Shown here piece after piece: positions 1 to 11,472 of a stretch of DNA of 64,000 nucleotides. Below the pieces are notes generated by a model, which was not told the DNA's origin, did not search any database, and saw nothing but the letters and a program-made list of their open reading frames with translations. The stretch comes from Azorinus chamasolen (Eukaryota > Mollusca > Bivalvia > Cardiida > Solecurtidae). Position 1 is the stretch's first letter. Every line of letters starts with the position of its first letter. Location: assembly GCA_963576725.1 (NCBI GenBank), contig OY755243.1:42889243-42953242 (forward strand), given 5' to 3'. A program made the translations under genes and the position numbers.

Positions 1-87
1 TTTGGGTGCATTTGTCACGTGACTGTGACAGCTCTTGTTTTATCTTGAAACTCTCTATTTGTAACAGGGTTGGTACATTTAACCGAT

Positions 88-218
88 AACCCAATGAATA
101 TTCGTTTAGGAAATAATGGCGTTATGAATATTAATAAGCTTGTAATGACATTATGATCAAGCTAGTTTAACCATGGCAGATATTTATATTATTTGATAAG
201 CAAACACAGCAGACCCAA
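88..218 (+). mobile_element. Family A MITE, left half only
   Basis: Left arm of family A: taaccc end, the aaataatgg...atgaatattaat segment, and the first hairpin arm (gcaaacacagcagaccc). It stops about 15 bp from the exon border at 234. Confidence 0.5.
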
Positions 219-233
219 AATGAACATGCCTAC

Positions 234-279
234 CTGAGAGGTCAAGGACAGTCTCCAAGTCATCTTCCTTTTTACTTAA
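234..279 (-). CDS. Possible internal coding exon of an unrecognised gene (left edge)
   Basis: On the minus strand a pyrimidine-rich acceptor (ccccctccacag) is followed by 46 nt of open frame, LSKKEDDLETVLDLS, and then a donor (cag|gtaggc). The exon starts in phase 0 and ends in phase 1. The phase-0 start matches the phase-0 end of the proposed first coding exon at 7218-7301, giving ...GAGKAP joined to LSKKEDD. The peptide is acidic and charged, as expected for a cytosolic segment. I do not recognise the family. The next exon would lie off the left edge. The 7-kb intron between the two is full of MITEs. A chance open frame of this length is possible; the two splice sites and the phase match are the support. 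Confidence 0.42.
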
Positions 280-496
280 CTGTGGAGGGGGGTATTTGGC
301 GCCACCATGAGGCGTGCCAGAAGCAAGGTAAGGTCGGCTACGAGTCTCGTTCCGACTTGCCTGGGTTGAACGACTCTGAAAAAATCACCGTAGTAACTTA
401 CAATGTATACACATTGTATAAATATTAAATGCCAGTGCGTGTGGCATTCGTATTGTCAACCCGAGAAAAAATGCCCCTCGAGGTGAATGTCAAACA

Positions 497-704
497 TACA
501 ATAAAATCTCCCTATAACGGCCACTAAATCACATCAAATATTTGGTGTTAAAGGCAGGTGGCTGTTTAAAGCAAGGTGAAAGTAAAACAGAACGCTCCTA
601 TAGGAGCGTTCTGTTTTACTTTCATCTTGCTTTAAGCAGCCACCTACACTAAAACCAAACTAATTAACACAATTTAGTGGCCGTTATAGAGAGGTTTTAC
701 TGTA
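497..704. mobile_element. Family T MITE (TA-flanked, pogo/Tigger-like ends)
   Basis: TA on both sides, ends CAATAAAATCTCCC and the inverse of CAGTAAAACCTC. The middle is a long hairpin with ~35-bp arms centred on GCTCCTATAGGAGC (594-607). No ORF. Confidence 0.8.
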
Positions 705-1352
705 CTGGCATGTATCATTTATTTAATTATATCGAACCAAAGTTTCAGGATTACAGTACTGCAGATTATCGTTTAATAAGTGTGACTTTGGGCTCTAAAT
801 GTAGAACTTCAAAGAAAGTTTAATCTTTACCCTGCCGAGCAAATGTGACACAAATGCTTGTCCATCTCATTTTCTAGAGTCCATGTATATTGTTTACTAT
901 ATTTCTCGACAGAAATAAAATTAGTGTGTCATACAGTTTCTATCCTGATGAGACATCGAGTTATCTGGCTTCTCATCTGAATCTGAATTGTCTAAAGGTA
1001 ATCATCGATGCTATAGTAAATTATAAGGAAAACATTTTCTTGTAGACGATTTATTTAACTCTTTCACTTTAATGTGTCGTTTACTCCAATTTTCATTGTT
1101 CATTTTCACCCGTATCTTTCACAAGCATAATCACAGTACCGAACAATTTGGATCCTGGTGATGCGCTTAATGTAATGTCTGTGCATTTCATCCAGTTCTA
1201 AACTGTTTGTAAAGGTAATTACAGATTGACCATTGGCAGCAAAAGAGCTAAACAAACCTCTGCTCGATACACACAAACAGTGTAGCCAAAATGTGGCAAG
1301 GTTCTAGCGTCATAGCTACTTAAATGCAACATTGTTTCTGTGACATTGTATG
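705..1352. other. No gene or clear repeat seen
   Basis: AT-rich stretch inside the proposed first intron of the left-edge gene. I see no ORF with splice support and no clean MITE ends. Confidence 0.4.
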
Positions 1353-1564
1353 TTAATCCATTGCCTGGTGAATATAATAACGTCATGAATGTATATATCA
1401 GCTGAATTTGAAAAAGAGAAAGTTATGTCAGAACAAAAACTAAAAACGCGTATCTATATCATCCAATAAACAAACAAAGCAAACCTAGATCAGACGGCTC
1501 TTACAGGAGTCATCTGATCTAGACCCACTATGCTTGCTAACAAGACGCATTTATCAAGACTTAA
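1353..1564. mobile_element. Family A MITE, diverged
   Basis: Flanked by TTAA at both ends, with a hairpin of the family A type (agatcagacggctcttaca...gagtcatctgatct). Termini are decayed relative to CCCTTT. Confidence 0.55.
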
Positions 1565-1639
1565 CTTTTGGATCCATCGACATATTCATAAACCAAAATG
1601 AAAATAATTATAAAATGAGTTTGTCTTATTGGTTCGATG

Positions 1640-1847
1640 TACAGTAAAACCTCTCTATAACGGCAACGAATTTGTGTTAATTGATTAGTATTTAGGGCAA
1701 GTGACTGCTCAAAGTAAGGTGAAAGTAAAACAGAACGCTCCTCTAGGAACGTTCTGTTTTACCTTCACATTGCTTTAAGCAGCCACCTGCCTTTAACACA
1801 AAATACTTGATGAAATTTAGTGGCCGTTATAGAGAGGTTTTACTGTA
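1640..1847. mobile_element. Family T MITE
   Basis: Ends CAGTAAAACCTCTCTATAAC and its inverse, flanked by TA. The hairpin centre is ctcctctaggaac, a slightly mutated version of the shared centre. Confidence 0.8.
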
Positions 1848-2090
1848 GCAGACTGTAAACGAAAATTGGTGCCCAAACACAACATGCCCTTACCACTTAC
1901 CATTGGCAGGTATTATATTCCTGTCTGTTTGCCCATACGCATGCCCATATTTTAACAAATCTCCGACAGTGTATTTGTTCTTAACATAATTATACTGGTA
2001 TGCAACTGAAATACAAACTAATCCAGCGAACAGTATTCACTCTGTTCTGGGTTTATGCTGTTCGCTTACTCGTGTGTTTTATACAATTGG

Positions 2091-2284
2091 TTAACCCTCT
2101 GCACGCCCAGCAGATATCTGTAAATATTGACACCTGCTTCCGTTCTAAAAGTGCGAATGTCTTCCATTTTTCTTCAAAATATACTGCCAGAGTGTCAAAC
2201 GGTTTGGATCCAGATGAAACGCTGATTTAATCCAAACTGTTTGCAAAGTTATCACGATTTCGCCAGTAGAGTCCTGACGGTTAA
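2091..2284. mobile_element. Family C-like MITE with TTAA flanks
   Basis: TTAA at both ends (ttaaccctctgcacg and gacggttaa) enclosing half a family C hairpin (ggtttggatccagatga ... atccaaactgtttgc). The central part is partly deleted. Confidence 0.45.
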
Positions 2285-3211
2285 CGCCGCCATCCTTCAG
2301 TTAGTATCCTAGTCATTTATTTACACTGTGTACCTGTAACTAAGACTGAACAATAACTGCCAGATGGAGCAGAAATGTTATATCTGTTTTAACTGTATTG
2401 TTGATGCTGGCGAATGAATTGGACAATACGGTTCACAGTGATCCAAACTACATACATGTACACCGAAGTTCATTATTTCAAATGGAACCGAACTTGATGA
2501 AGCGGGAATCTAGCTTTCCAAATAAAATCAGACATTTTGGAAGTTTTCAGCAGACGACTTCTGAGACTCATCCTGACCGAGCAGAGAAAACTGTCGTCTG
2601 CTCAAATTCACGACTGCTTAATTTTTAGAATAAAAAACACACTGGACGCTTAATACGGGGAACTGTTAGACTGAATCTCAAACAGGCTTGGTTTCAAGTG
2701 TCAGGCACAGTGTGGCTGGGTGTCCCGACATCTGCTCTGGAATAAAACTATTTGCAACCGTCATTCAGCACGCAATTTGCACTTAAAACGTCAATTAAAA
2801 AATGTCAAAGGTGGCCGTGGATATTTTCATGCACTGATATAGCCACTGTTTATTGATCCGTCTATTAATTACTGAGCGGACGTCCTTTAAATACCACAAC
2901 ATTATCACAAAGAATCCCAATATCGTTCAGTCTATTTACAGACCAGTCTATTGCCCAAAATAAATATTTTCTCCCTAAATGCATTCTGTAATATATACAT
3001 ATTTCCCCTAAAAGCGGCGAAAGTTTTAGTGTAATTGTTCAAAGATTGTTTACATTTTAAGCTGGTTAAATACCAGTCAAGCATGTCAGCGATGAGCTCC
3101 TACTACACTTATCTTCAGTGATGTACTGTCCTTTTGCAATCAATATTTACCGTAAAACTTCCATTAAGCGACTATGTTACACATCTAAGTGTTGGTCTGT
3201 TTAATCTTAGC
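2285..3211. other. Intergenic/intronic, nothing firm
   Basis: Contains cagacgac motifs seen in tails of family C, but no intact element and no supported exon. Confidence 0.35.
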
Positions 3212-3446
3212 TTAACTCTTCACTCCACGAATAATGACATCATGAGTATTAATTAGACGAAGTTTTATAAAAGTGTATGAACATAGGAAATAGCTTGGCT
3301 AGACCGAAACTGTGGATTCAGATCTATATTAATCCATAAGAAAACAGAACATACACTGATCTTACGGCTCCTGAAGCATCCATCTGATCTGGATCTACTC
3401 TAATTGCAAATGCATCAAAAAGCATTTATACAGCGGAAAGGGTTCA
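3212..3446. mobile_element. Family A MITE
   Basis: Starts TTAACtctTCACTCCACGAA, contains the aataatgacatcatgagtatt segment and a degenerate hairpin, and ends ggaaagggttc. The right TTAA is mutated. Confidence 0.65.
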
Positions 3447-3790
3447 AGCAACCACTTGCTATACAGACTCCGATTTTCATTTTAAAAGTGGTCGCTAAAC
3501 ATGTTTAACTGTATTGTAACTATATATAATCAATGCCTTTCACACCGTTCTCGAGATTTATTTGTTTATCGAACCCCTCCGTATGCTAACTGTAGTTGAA
3601 ACATCTATTGAACATTCTCAAAAGTGTAGTTAAGTTTTGCACAGGCTCTACGTGCCAAAATTAATTCCGGACTAAATTGGCCAAAATTGTCATTCATGCG
3701 TAACACTCAAGTTTATGAGTTTTCTCGAGGAAATGTTCAAGTTGTTGCGAAACTGTGTTTGTGCTTCTACTAAAGCTGAATACTGTCAAC

Positions 3791-4255
3791 AGACGGTACC
3801 CTGATTTTCCTAAGTATACGAATATGAACATTAAGGCTCTACAATGGATGGTACCCTGATTACATTAAGTATACGAATATGAACACCAAGGCTCTACAAT
3901 GGATGGTACCCTGATTACATTAAGTATACGAATATGAACACTAAGGCTCTACAGTGGATGGTTCCCTAACTACATTAAGTATACGAATATGAACACCAAG
4001 GCTCTACAATGGAGGGTACCCTAACTACATTAAGTATACGAATATGAACACTAAGGCTCTACAATGGAGGGTACCCTAACTACATTAAGTATACGAATAT
4101 GAACACTAAGGCTCTACAATGGATGGTACCCTGATTACACTAAGTATACGAATATGAACACTAAGGCTCTACAGTGGATGGTACCCTGACTACCATAAGT
4201 ACATGTACAGGAATATGAACACTAAGGCTCTACAATGAATGGTACCCTGATTACC
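3791..4255. repeat. 55-bp tandem repeat, about 8 copies
   Basis: Unit starts acaatggatggtaccctgat and ends gaacaccaaggctct. Copies are 85-95% alike; degenerate half-copies continue to about 4500. Confidence 0.9.
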
Positions 4256-4758
4256 CCAAGCAAGTATACGGATATGGACACGTAGACTACAAGGTATTAC
4301 CTTAGTACCTTAAGTATTCGGACAGGAAAGATCAGACAATGGATCATAACATAATTACCCTAAGTATTCGGACAGGAAAACTTATATAATAACTTACAGG
4401 CAAACTTAGACTCTTCAATGGGCGGTACGTTTTCGAACAGCACGCTCGTTCCCCTAAATATTCTAACAGACACGCTTAGGCTGTACAGTGAATGTTAACT
4501 TAATTTCCCAAAATCCTCGGACAGTCACAATTAAGCAAATCGTACAGATTCAGATTAAACTGTTCACGAAGGAGCAGTTTGATCAGAGTCTACACTATTT
4601 GCTACTATGTCAGTCTAATTCAAAGTTATCAAAATAGTGCCAAATTGATTTATTTATCTTTACAAGCCCATGACGAGAAGTGATTGGGTGCCCGATTACT
4701 TATGGTATTCTTAAATCACAATGTTTTGGTTGACCCTCATCTCTTTAGACTGTCTACT

Positions 4759-4970
4759 TTAACCATTTCCTTCATAAAAACGTGTTTTCACGCATTTGCA
4801 GAGTAGACCCAGGGTCTGTTCTATTTGCTTAAGATATAATAAAGATATGGTTCTACAAATTTTGTTAAAGCAAACAATTCCCTTAAATAATTTATAACAT
4901 AAAAATTTAGCTAATAAATATTAATGATGTCGTTATTTCCAACATGAGAATTGGACAGGTAAAGGGTTAA
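4759..4970. mobile_element. Family A MITE with collapsed hairpin
   Basis: TTAA ends (ttaaccatttccttc and aggtaaagggttaa) surround typical family A flanks. The core is reduced to gagtagacccagggtctgttc, so most of both hairpin arms is gone. Confidence 0.65.
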
Positions 4971-6475
4971 ATGAATGTATTGTTAAGTTTTGCAAAGAGT
5001 CGGGCGTGCCAACATTAATGTAGGACTGGATACTCGAGGTGGACGTTAAACAAAACTGTCTTTCAAGCGTATCAAGTAATTTCATTTATTACAAGAATCT
5101 GATGCGAACATAACTGCTTACGTCCATTTTGTTCTGAGTTCTGTTCGATCCGAAATGGATCTAGGATATTAATCACTGAAGATGGGTTGGCATAAAGGAA
5201 ATCAATGATTAAATGATCCATTTACAGGGAGAGATAAAAACTGTTAAATGTTCGGAAGTCGATAACAAACCGAGAATATAATTGGTGCGAAACACCCATA
5301 GTAGTAATGTTTCTAAGCAAACAGGTGTATCTTGATTAAACGTGTCTCAGACTTGTGGTACAAATATTTACTCGCTAAACGAAGTTGTTGTTACTGCTAA
5401 TATACTCTAAAACTTCTGATAGACTATTCTATGGGAAGTGTTGTCGTTCTTGGTATGTATACCGTACCCCACTGTTCGCGAGCTGACTCGCATTTGCAAA
5501 TAGTTTGGATCCAGATGAGACGCCGCATCACCTGGAGTCTCATCAAGATCCAAGCAGTTTGACGCTCGGTAGAACTCTTTTTCGATTCGAAAGTAGTCAA
5601 ATCAATTTGAGCAGACATATATGATGTTGTCACTACAGGGTGATTGCGTTTGTGTTGTACCTGTGGCTTTCCCCTCTGATACTCTACGCTTTAATCAATT
5701 TTCCCCATATAATTTAAGGAAAACCCACCCAAGTCTTATTTTAGAACCCACCAATTTTATCATGTTAGGGGGGGGGGGGGGGGTGTTGTATGTATACAAT
5801 TGTTTTACAACGAGGAAAGCAAAGTGATAATTAGTGAATAAAAACTGTGTTATTATAACAAACGAGCTAGACGTAACAAAATACAACAACACATGGTCAG
5901 TGATATATGTACATGTAGATCTATACCTTCTAACTTTGTTTCTCATTTAGAATGCAAATACAGGTCAGGTAACGTTTAACAGGATAAAAAATAAGCGTTA
6001 ATAATGTACATGCATACTGCTAGAGATACAAGGCATCCAAAAACAATAGCTAGAGTTAATGTAACTGTGTCATTTAGATGCATGTATAAGTATTTGAGAT
6101 TAAAACTCAGTATTGGGCATAACGTGCGTTGTTAGTTCAGTAGAGTCTCGCTAATACGACTTCTTAAAATATCTTTAAGTCTAGATTTTTTAAGCTCGTA
6201 TAGTACGACATTATGACAATATTTTATATAAATGGGAAGGGGATCTATTACGAAACTTGAAGTGAATAACATATTTTCCAAATTGCTCATAATGGTTAAC
6301 CCTCTATCTGATTAACATACATGTACATGTAAGAAAGAATAACATGCTAGTTAATATAACTAGTATATTAACATACTTTATGATAAGAAGCAGGCGATTT
6401 TGGTCATGGTCATACAAGAATCGTTCTGATCTGTGCGTACTGTTTACAAAGGCATCAGAAAGCGTCTCCATCAGA
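4971..6475. other. Intronic/intergenic with a family C hairpin remnant
   Basis: A family C hairpin lies at about 5488-5562 (atttgcaaatagtttggatc ... ggagtctcatcaagatccaa) without clear ends. A run of 17-18 G occurs near 5768. No supported exon. Confidence 0.4.
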
Positions 6476-6717
6476 TTAACCCTTTCACCGCCAATGTCGC
6501 TTAAATGCACCACGACAAATAGTGCAGTCCCAGATCAGAAGCCGCCTTTCCAAGGCGGCGTCTGATCAGGGACTTCACTTTTTGTCTCAATCTCTATTTC
6601 TATATCTGTGCTTTATTCCTTTGAAATTTGCATTTACATGTATTTATCTCATTTCCTTATTGTACCAAATGATTTAACAACAATCGGATTGCAGAAATTT
6701 GGCGCCGAAAGGGTTAA
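6476..6717. mobile_element. Complete 242-bp TTAA MITE, variant termini
   Basis: Both ends are TTAA with inverted termini TTAACCCTTTCACCGCCAA and TTTGGCGCCGAAAGGGTTAA. The centre is a hairpin around gccgcctttccaaggcggc. The TTAA target and CCC start match piggyBac-type elements. No ORF. Confidence 0.8.
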
Positions 6718-6806
6718 GGAAGTTATAACATTGTGTCTTCATTAAGCTATCCGGTAACAAGAAACAAACATTACACACTCATTCTCATGCTATTAGCGTA
6801 CATATC

Positions 6807-6884
6807 TGCATTTGCAAATAGTGTATATCCATATGAGACATTTCCTAGAGGAGCTGTCTCATAAGGCTCTGTACTATTTGCCAT
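6807..6884. repeat. Family D hairpin remnant
   Basis: Inverted arms catttgcaaatagtgta...gagaca and tgtctcataa...tactatttgccat around tttcctagaggagc. Outer ends not identified. Confidence 0.5.
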
Positions 6885-7003
6885 TATAATGCAGTGGCTA
6901 CAATTGATCAACTTTTAGAATTATTAAGCTAATTGCTGTTCATAGTCGATGGATTCACATTTGAATGTTCAGCACAAGAATGGTTAATTTCCTTCCAATT
7001 GAC

Positions 7004-7140
7004 TTAAGCCTCAATGAAACTATTGACCGAGAGTTATATAGCTTAGATCTTGATGAGATGCCGAGTTACCTGGTGTCTCGTGATGATCCAAGATGTTTAT
7101 CAATTTAAGCCAGCTCGTGCCTAACAGCATAACGGGTTAA
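7004..7140. mobile_element. Short family C-like MITE, decayed
   Basis: TTAA at both ends (gacttaagcc; aacgggttaa) with a hairpin gatgagatgccgagt...ggtgtctcgtgatgatcc. Boundaries are uncertain. Confidence 0.35.
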
Positions 7141-7217
7141 GTTTTCGACAAAGTCACTCAGTTACAATCAACAGGGTTTACAACACACACAATCAAACGA
7201 ACACAGCCAGTACTTAC

Positions 7218-7301
7218 AGGTGCTTTGCCTGCTCCGACAGCACATAGGTTTGGATTAGACGTAGCTAACGTAGATTTTACGTAAGTGGCGTAGGTTGTCA
7301 T
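7218..7301 (-). CDS. Possible first coding exon (28 codons) of the same gene
   Basis: On the minus strand an ATG with A at -3 (taaccATGA) opens 28 codons that end exactly at a strong donor (cct|gtaagt). The peptide runs MTTYATYVKST, then LATSNPNLCAVGAGKAP. An AG lies five bases before the ATG (gatcagcag), so a separate 5'UTR exon may precede it. The exon ends in phase 0, compatible with the 234-279 exon downstream. The frame contains no MITE sequence. The product is unrecognised; there is no signal peptide and no membrane segment in this part. The consensus donor is the best evidence, and reading across the border soon meets a stop, as expected for an intron. Confidence 0.45.
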
Positions 7302-7604
7302 GGTTACTGCTGATCAATGTTTTAAATCCATTCCTCACACAGAAACACAGACACTTGTTACATTCAAACACAAAACCTTGTTTGAAAATAAGCACTTTTC
7401 TTACACTATGTCTTTTCAACGTAAATAGCAAAAATATCAAAATTGGCACTCATAAATTCTGTTCCAAGGAAACTGCCTCATATTATGTGGCATAATATGC
7501 ACTGTTACTGTAACAGTTAGATATGATCACAGGTCAAGGTAATTTGGTCTCTGTCCATGGTTAATTCTCTGATGATAGTTTCTGGATTTATCTATCCAGT
7601 AGAG

Positions 7605-7999
7605 TACAGTAACACTCCTCTAATAAGACCACTTAATGAATAAACAGCACCGTCTATAAAAGCAGATGGTTGCATAATGCACAGAAAGTTCCTGCCCTTT
7701 CTGCATAACTTTCGTCCTGTATTTAGCTACCACCCGTCTTTATGACACATACTTATGCTTTCTTTTAATGGACACTTTATATAGGGCTTTATAGGGAAAA
7801 TCTACAGTAAGAACCTCTCTATAGCAAACTCAAAATGAATCAACATAGATATCTACATGTATAACAAACAAGCATAGAGTTGATAGATGCGGAGTGAACA
7901 TGATGCAGTAAGCTTAGATTTCTCCCTGCATTAAATAACTACCTTCTTGTAAGACCCATAATTGTATTTAGGCTAGGTGGTCATTGTAGAGAGGTAAAA
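7605..7999. mobile_element. Two abutting, decayed family T MITEs
   Basis: A first copy starts TACAGTAACACTCCTCTAAT at 7605; a second starts TACAGTAAGAACCTCTC at 7803. Both carry tgcattaa...taccacc arms typical of family T, and the second ends tagagaggtaaaatc. Confidence 0.5.
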
Positions 8000-8434
8000 T
8001 CAGCCGGTGAGAAAAGAGATATACGTTCGTGGCTTTGTAAACTTAGTTTCCATAGCGACACCTGGTCAGGGTCAACGCTGTCAGTCGGCGAAAGCTACAG
8101 TGTCTATTTTTGTCTGTATATCTTCATATTACATGTATATAATATTTTTATGTTACTCAATCATTGGTTACCAACGTTTGGCTGCAGTCCGTTCTTGCTA
8201 AGTATTGAATAGAGTAGATTGAGTGATGTTCCACGGCAATAGTACTGATATGAACATTAAGCTTTACTTTAAACAGAAATATCCTTATAGCATTTTTATG
8301 CTAATTTCAGAAGCCAAAATAAAAAGGAAATAATTCAAAAGTTTCTTTTTGTTAGTAGCTATGGTCTTCTGTGTCACAATAGCCACAATGTAAAATACTA
8401 TAACTATTAACCCATTACCTGATATATTATTATG

Positions 8435-8609
8435 TACAGTAAAAACTCGATTATTCAAACACCAAAACAAGTATATTTATATGTCTTTAAGACAGATGGT
8501 AGATTAATGCAGGGTGAAAGTTATTTTCACCGAGCATTCAGCAGCCACCTGTCTAAAAAGGCATCAAATCTTCATTACTAAAATGTCGAAGTATCGAGTT
8601 TTTACTGTA
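8435..8609. mobile_element. Family T subfamily MITE nested in family A
   Basis: TA-flanked, ends CAGTAAAAACTCGATTATTC and inverse. Interior has a shortened agtgaaagtt...cagcagccacctg hairpin. Confidence 0.75.
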
Positions 8610-8744
8610 TTTGATACCTTTGCAAACACAACAGACTCAGATTAGCCAGTTCCTGTACGAGCTGTATGATTAGAATCAGCTCTGTTTGCTTATGAAATGA
8701 AATAGATCTGATTCTACAGTTTCTGTCATAGGTAAACTCCTTTA

Positions 8745-8993
8745 TTAACCCTTTCCCTCATATAAACGCATTTTCACGCATTTGCAAACAGAGTAGACCC
8801 AGATCAGACGGTGCATATAGGAGCCGTCTGATCAGGGTCTGCTCTGTTTGCCAATGGAATTTGATAGATCTGTTTCTTTACTTTCTTAAATGACTACAAT
8901 ATTCAAACTTCAATATTTCATCATAGCTATTTTGTCCATGAATATTTATTAGGTATTGAAATTTGAATAAACATAGAACAGGGAAAGGGTTGC
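8745..8993. mobile_element. Family A MITE (reverse type) nested in another family A copy
   Basis: Begins TTAACCCTTTCCCTCATA, ends ACAGGGAAAGGGTT with the last TTAA mutated to ttgc. Hairpin acagagtagacccagatcag...ctgatcagggtctgctctgt. Confidence 0.75.
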
Positions 8994-9065
8994 ATTTTGA
9001 AGGTTTAGCTTATCTATATTAATAATAGTCATGCTTTCTTATATGAATATTCATCAGGTGAAGTG

Positions 9066-9266
9066 TTAACCCATTCCCTCATATTGACGGCTTTTGACGA
9101 CTCTGTAGAAGTCACTTTGTGAAACAATTGTGATAAATAGAGCATTTGCTACAAAATTCTAAAAAAATCCTTTTCTCTAATTAATGCTCCTTTTCGGCAG
9201 ATTGCAAACAGAGTAGGTTTATTCAAAGAGGTTGTATCTAAAATAGCCTATGAGGTAATGGGTTAA
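9066..9266. mobile_element. Family B MITE, one hairpin arm lost
   Basis: TTAACCCATTCCCTCATATT to TATGAGGTAATGGGTTAA. It shares its left TTAA with the preceding family A element. The gagcatttgct arm is present once only. Confidence 0.7.
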
Positions 9267-9440
9267 AGGATTGTATAAACGTGTGTACAATGTTCATTTA
9301 CATTTAACGGTGGCACTGACTTACAGCGAAAACAAAGAAATATAAATCAATTAGCAAGTCTTCTCCATTTCTGTGAGTAACAATGTTGATCTACTGAACC
9401 AAATAAAGCCAATAAATGAGTGCCGATTGTTGAATTACAG

Positions 9441-9660
9441 TACAGCTCCTATAACCCGGACTTTCTTTAAAGAAGAATTTAGACTAAAGAAGAAGTGAAA
9501 TATTATTAGGTAGGTGACCGCCTAATGCAGAGTGAAATTAATGCATAAAGCTCCCCTGGGTTTTTTCTGCATGACTCTCACCCTGCATTAAGATACCACC
9601 TGTTATAAAGACTGGCATTGATACTTGTTTGATATTTCGGTTTAGAGAAGTTCTACTGTA
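9441..9660. mobile_element. Family T MITE
   Basis: TA flanks; ends CAGCTCCTATAACCCGGAC and gagaagttctactgTA. Long hairpin gcctaatgcagagtgaaatt...tctcaccctgcattaag. Confidence 0.7.
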
Positions 9661-9962
9661 TATAACGTGTTAGTGTTTTGTTGATTCCTGGATAAGCTTG
9701 ATTCATTTTCCTGTACTGGTAATTCAGACATTTTGATTTTACAGAAAGAGTTCAGCTAAACACTTAAAAACATTCTCTCTCCACATATGACTAAAGAAGA
9801 AATAACAACTGGAATTAAAGCTGTGCTTCAGGAAAACAAAGACCAAGTCGTAACGGAGAACATATAGTTGATTCTAAATAGAGACAAACAAGAAAATCAG
9901 CGAATTGGGACCTGACCCATGTCGTTTTACCCCTCCCTCTTCTCCAATTTCCACGACCTAAT

Positions 9963-10112
9963 TCGCATTTGCAAACAAATTGAATCCAAATGAGACGCCG
10001 AGTAACTCGATGTCTCATCAGGATCCAAGCTGTTTGTACTCGGTCAATCGTCTGATCTGGGTCTACTCTGTTTGCAAAGATGTAAAAGGCGTATTTATGG
10101 AGTAAATGGTTA
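9963..10112. mobile_element. Chimera of a family C hairpin and a family A right half
   Basis: A complete family C hairpin (9963-10036) runs directly into the second arm and right end of family A (cgtctgatctgggtctactc ... ggagtaaatggttaa). The left half of family A is absent. Confidence 0.55.
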
Positions 10113-10269
10113 ATAAGGTCAAGGATCAAACAAAACATCGGCTGTCACCTTGACCCCTTCTCGATAAGAAGTTGCATTGTATGCAGTGAAGCTCCACTAA
10201 AGTGGTCACCTAATTCTCGGTAAAATGTTAAATGCTATAAGTAGAGACTCATTCTGGGTCTCCCTGTTG

Positions 10270-10500
10270 TATAATTATTCATGTTAGAAATAATGATGTG
10301 AATATTAACAAGATTATTTTTTATAATGGCATATGAACACAACACATTTTGCCTCTGACAGAAGCTGTAGTTTCAGATCTATATTACACCATAAGCAAAC
10401 AGAGCAGACCCTGATCTGACGGCTCCTATAGGGCCGTCTGGTCTGGGTCTACTCTGTTTGCAGATGCGTCAAAATCCACTTACATAAAGGAAAGTGTTAA
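10270..10500. mobile_element. Family A MITE
   Basis: Typical interior (ttataatggcatatgaacac, agatctatatta), hairpin gacggctcctatagggccgtc, right end aaaggaaagtgttaa. Left terminus is eroded. Confidence 0.65.
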
Positions 10501-10611
10501 GAAAGATAGTTTAAAGCAGTTCGATATTAACTCCTACTGGAGCTTTCTGCTTTACTTTCTCTCTGCATTCAGCAATTACTTTATTTTAAGACTCATGTTA
10601 AATAACTGAAC

Positions 10612-10725
10612 GGTCGCTAAAGACAGTTTTGCTGCAATAGAGCAAACGCTTTATTTATCACAATGATTGCAGAAAGTGGCTTTTTCAGCGGCATCAACAG
10701 GCGTCAATATGTGGGAATGGTTTAA
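10612..10725. mobile_element. Family B MITE fragment
   Basis: Contains gcaatagagcaaacgctttatttatcacaatg and gcggcatcaacaggcgtcaa in family B order. No intact TTAA termini. Confidence 0.4.
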
Positions 10726-11084
10726 AAGTCAAATGGTTGTCGTTTGAAACCATCTCTTAAGCATTTGTAATGCCAGTCCGTCTGTTGATACCAACCCTTC
10801 CGACACACTTAAAGAACTAATGGTGAATCTAGCGATAATTATTTTTCAAAAGTCAAGCAGGAGACAATTTCAACAGACGGCAGCTACAGTCTGCTATAAG
10901 TTAATGTACCTTCAAATGAGAGCAGGCGTCCATAAAAAATCACTGTCCCTTTTCTGTCCATTGTTATTTAATGGCATAATATAGTCCGCTTTTAAAACTG
11001 AGCGTTTCATCTCTTCAGAACTTTACAGCATAGAGAAACTTTATCATGTCCACATTAGCTCCTTGTGCGCTGAAGGTGAATTCG

Positions 11085-11275
11085 TTACAACTTACGAAAA
11101 CAGTTTGAATCTAAATGAAACGACGAGTAACTTGGTGTCTCATCAGGATCTGAACTCTTTGATACTCTAGTTTCATTATTTCGGAGAAATGAAGGGAATT
11201 TTTAACTTTTAGAACTACAGCAGACGACAATATTTTGCAGACGACAATTACTTATCAAGCTAACAGTTAGCGCCA
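11085..11275. mobile_element. Family C MITE
   Basis: Hairpin cagtttgaatctaaatgaaa...gtgtctcatcaggatctgaa, followed by two cagacgacaa motifs and a cagttagcgccacc end. Left border uncertain. Confidence 0.5.
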
Positions 11276-11404
11276 CCATAAAGCACAATACCGTCTATTT
11301 AATCTTTAACTCGCTAAGTATATTATCGTCTGCAGAAATGTCTTCAAAACAAAAACAAAAAAAGCTTTCTTTCTATTTCTTTTCATATAAAAATCCCTGT
11401 TTCA

Positions 11405-11472
11405 AACAGTTTGGATCCTGACGAGACGCCGAGATACTTATCGTCTCTTCTGGATCCAGACTGTTTGCAAAG
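11405..11472. repeat. Family C hairpin
   Basis: Arms aaacagtttggatcctgacg and tctggatccagactgtttgc around gagatacttatc. Confidence 0.55.

Larger units (their letters stand above)
8407..9069. mobile_element. Family A MITE interrupted by two other MITEs
   Basis: TTAACCCATTACC begins at 8407, and family A sequence resumes after the inserts at 8435-8609 and 8745-8993, ending in caggtgaagtgttaa at 9069. Without the inserts it is about 240 bp, normal for the family. Confidence 0.7.

Noticed and set aside
308..330. Kozak-like gccaccATGAGG followed by aag|gtaagg on the plus strand
   Set aside because: ggcgccaccat resembles the gcgccaccat end seen with family C repeats (near 11271), and it yields only seven codons.
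1901..1920. Possible 20-nt minus-strand microexon before gtaagt
   Set aside because: Its phase does not join the 7218 and 234-279 exons without a stop codon, and the acceptor is poor.
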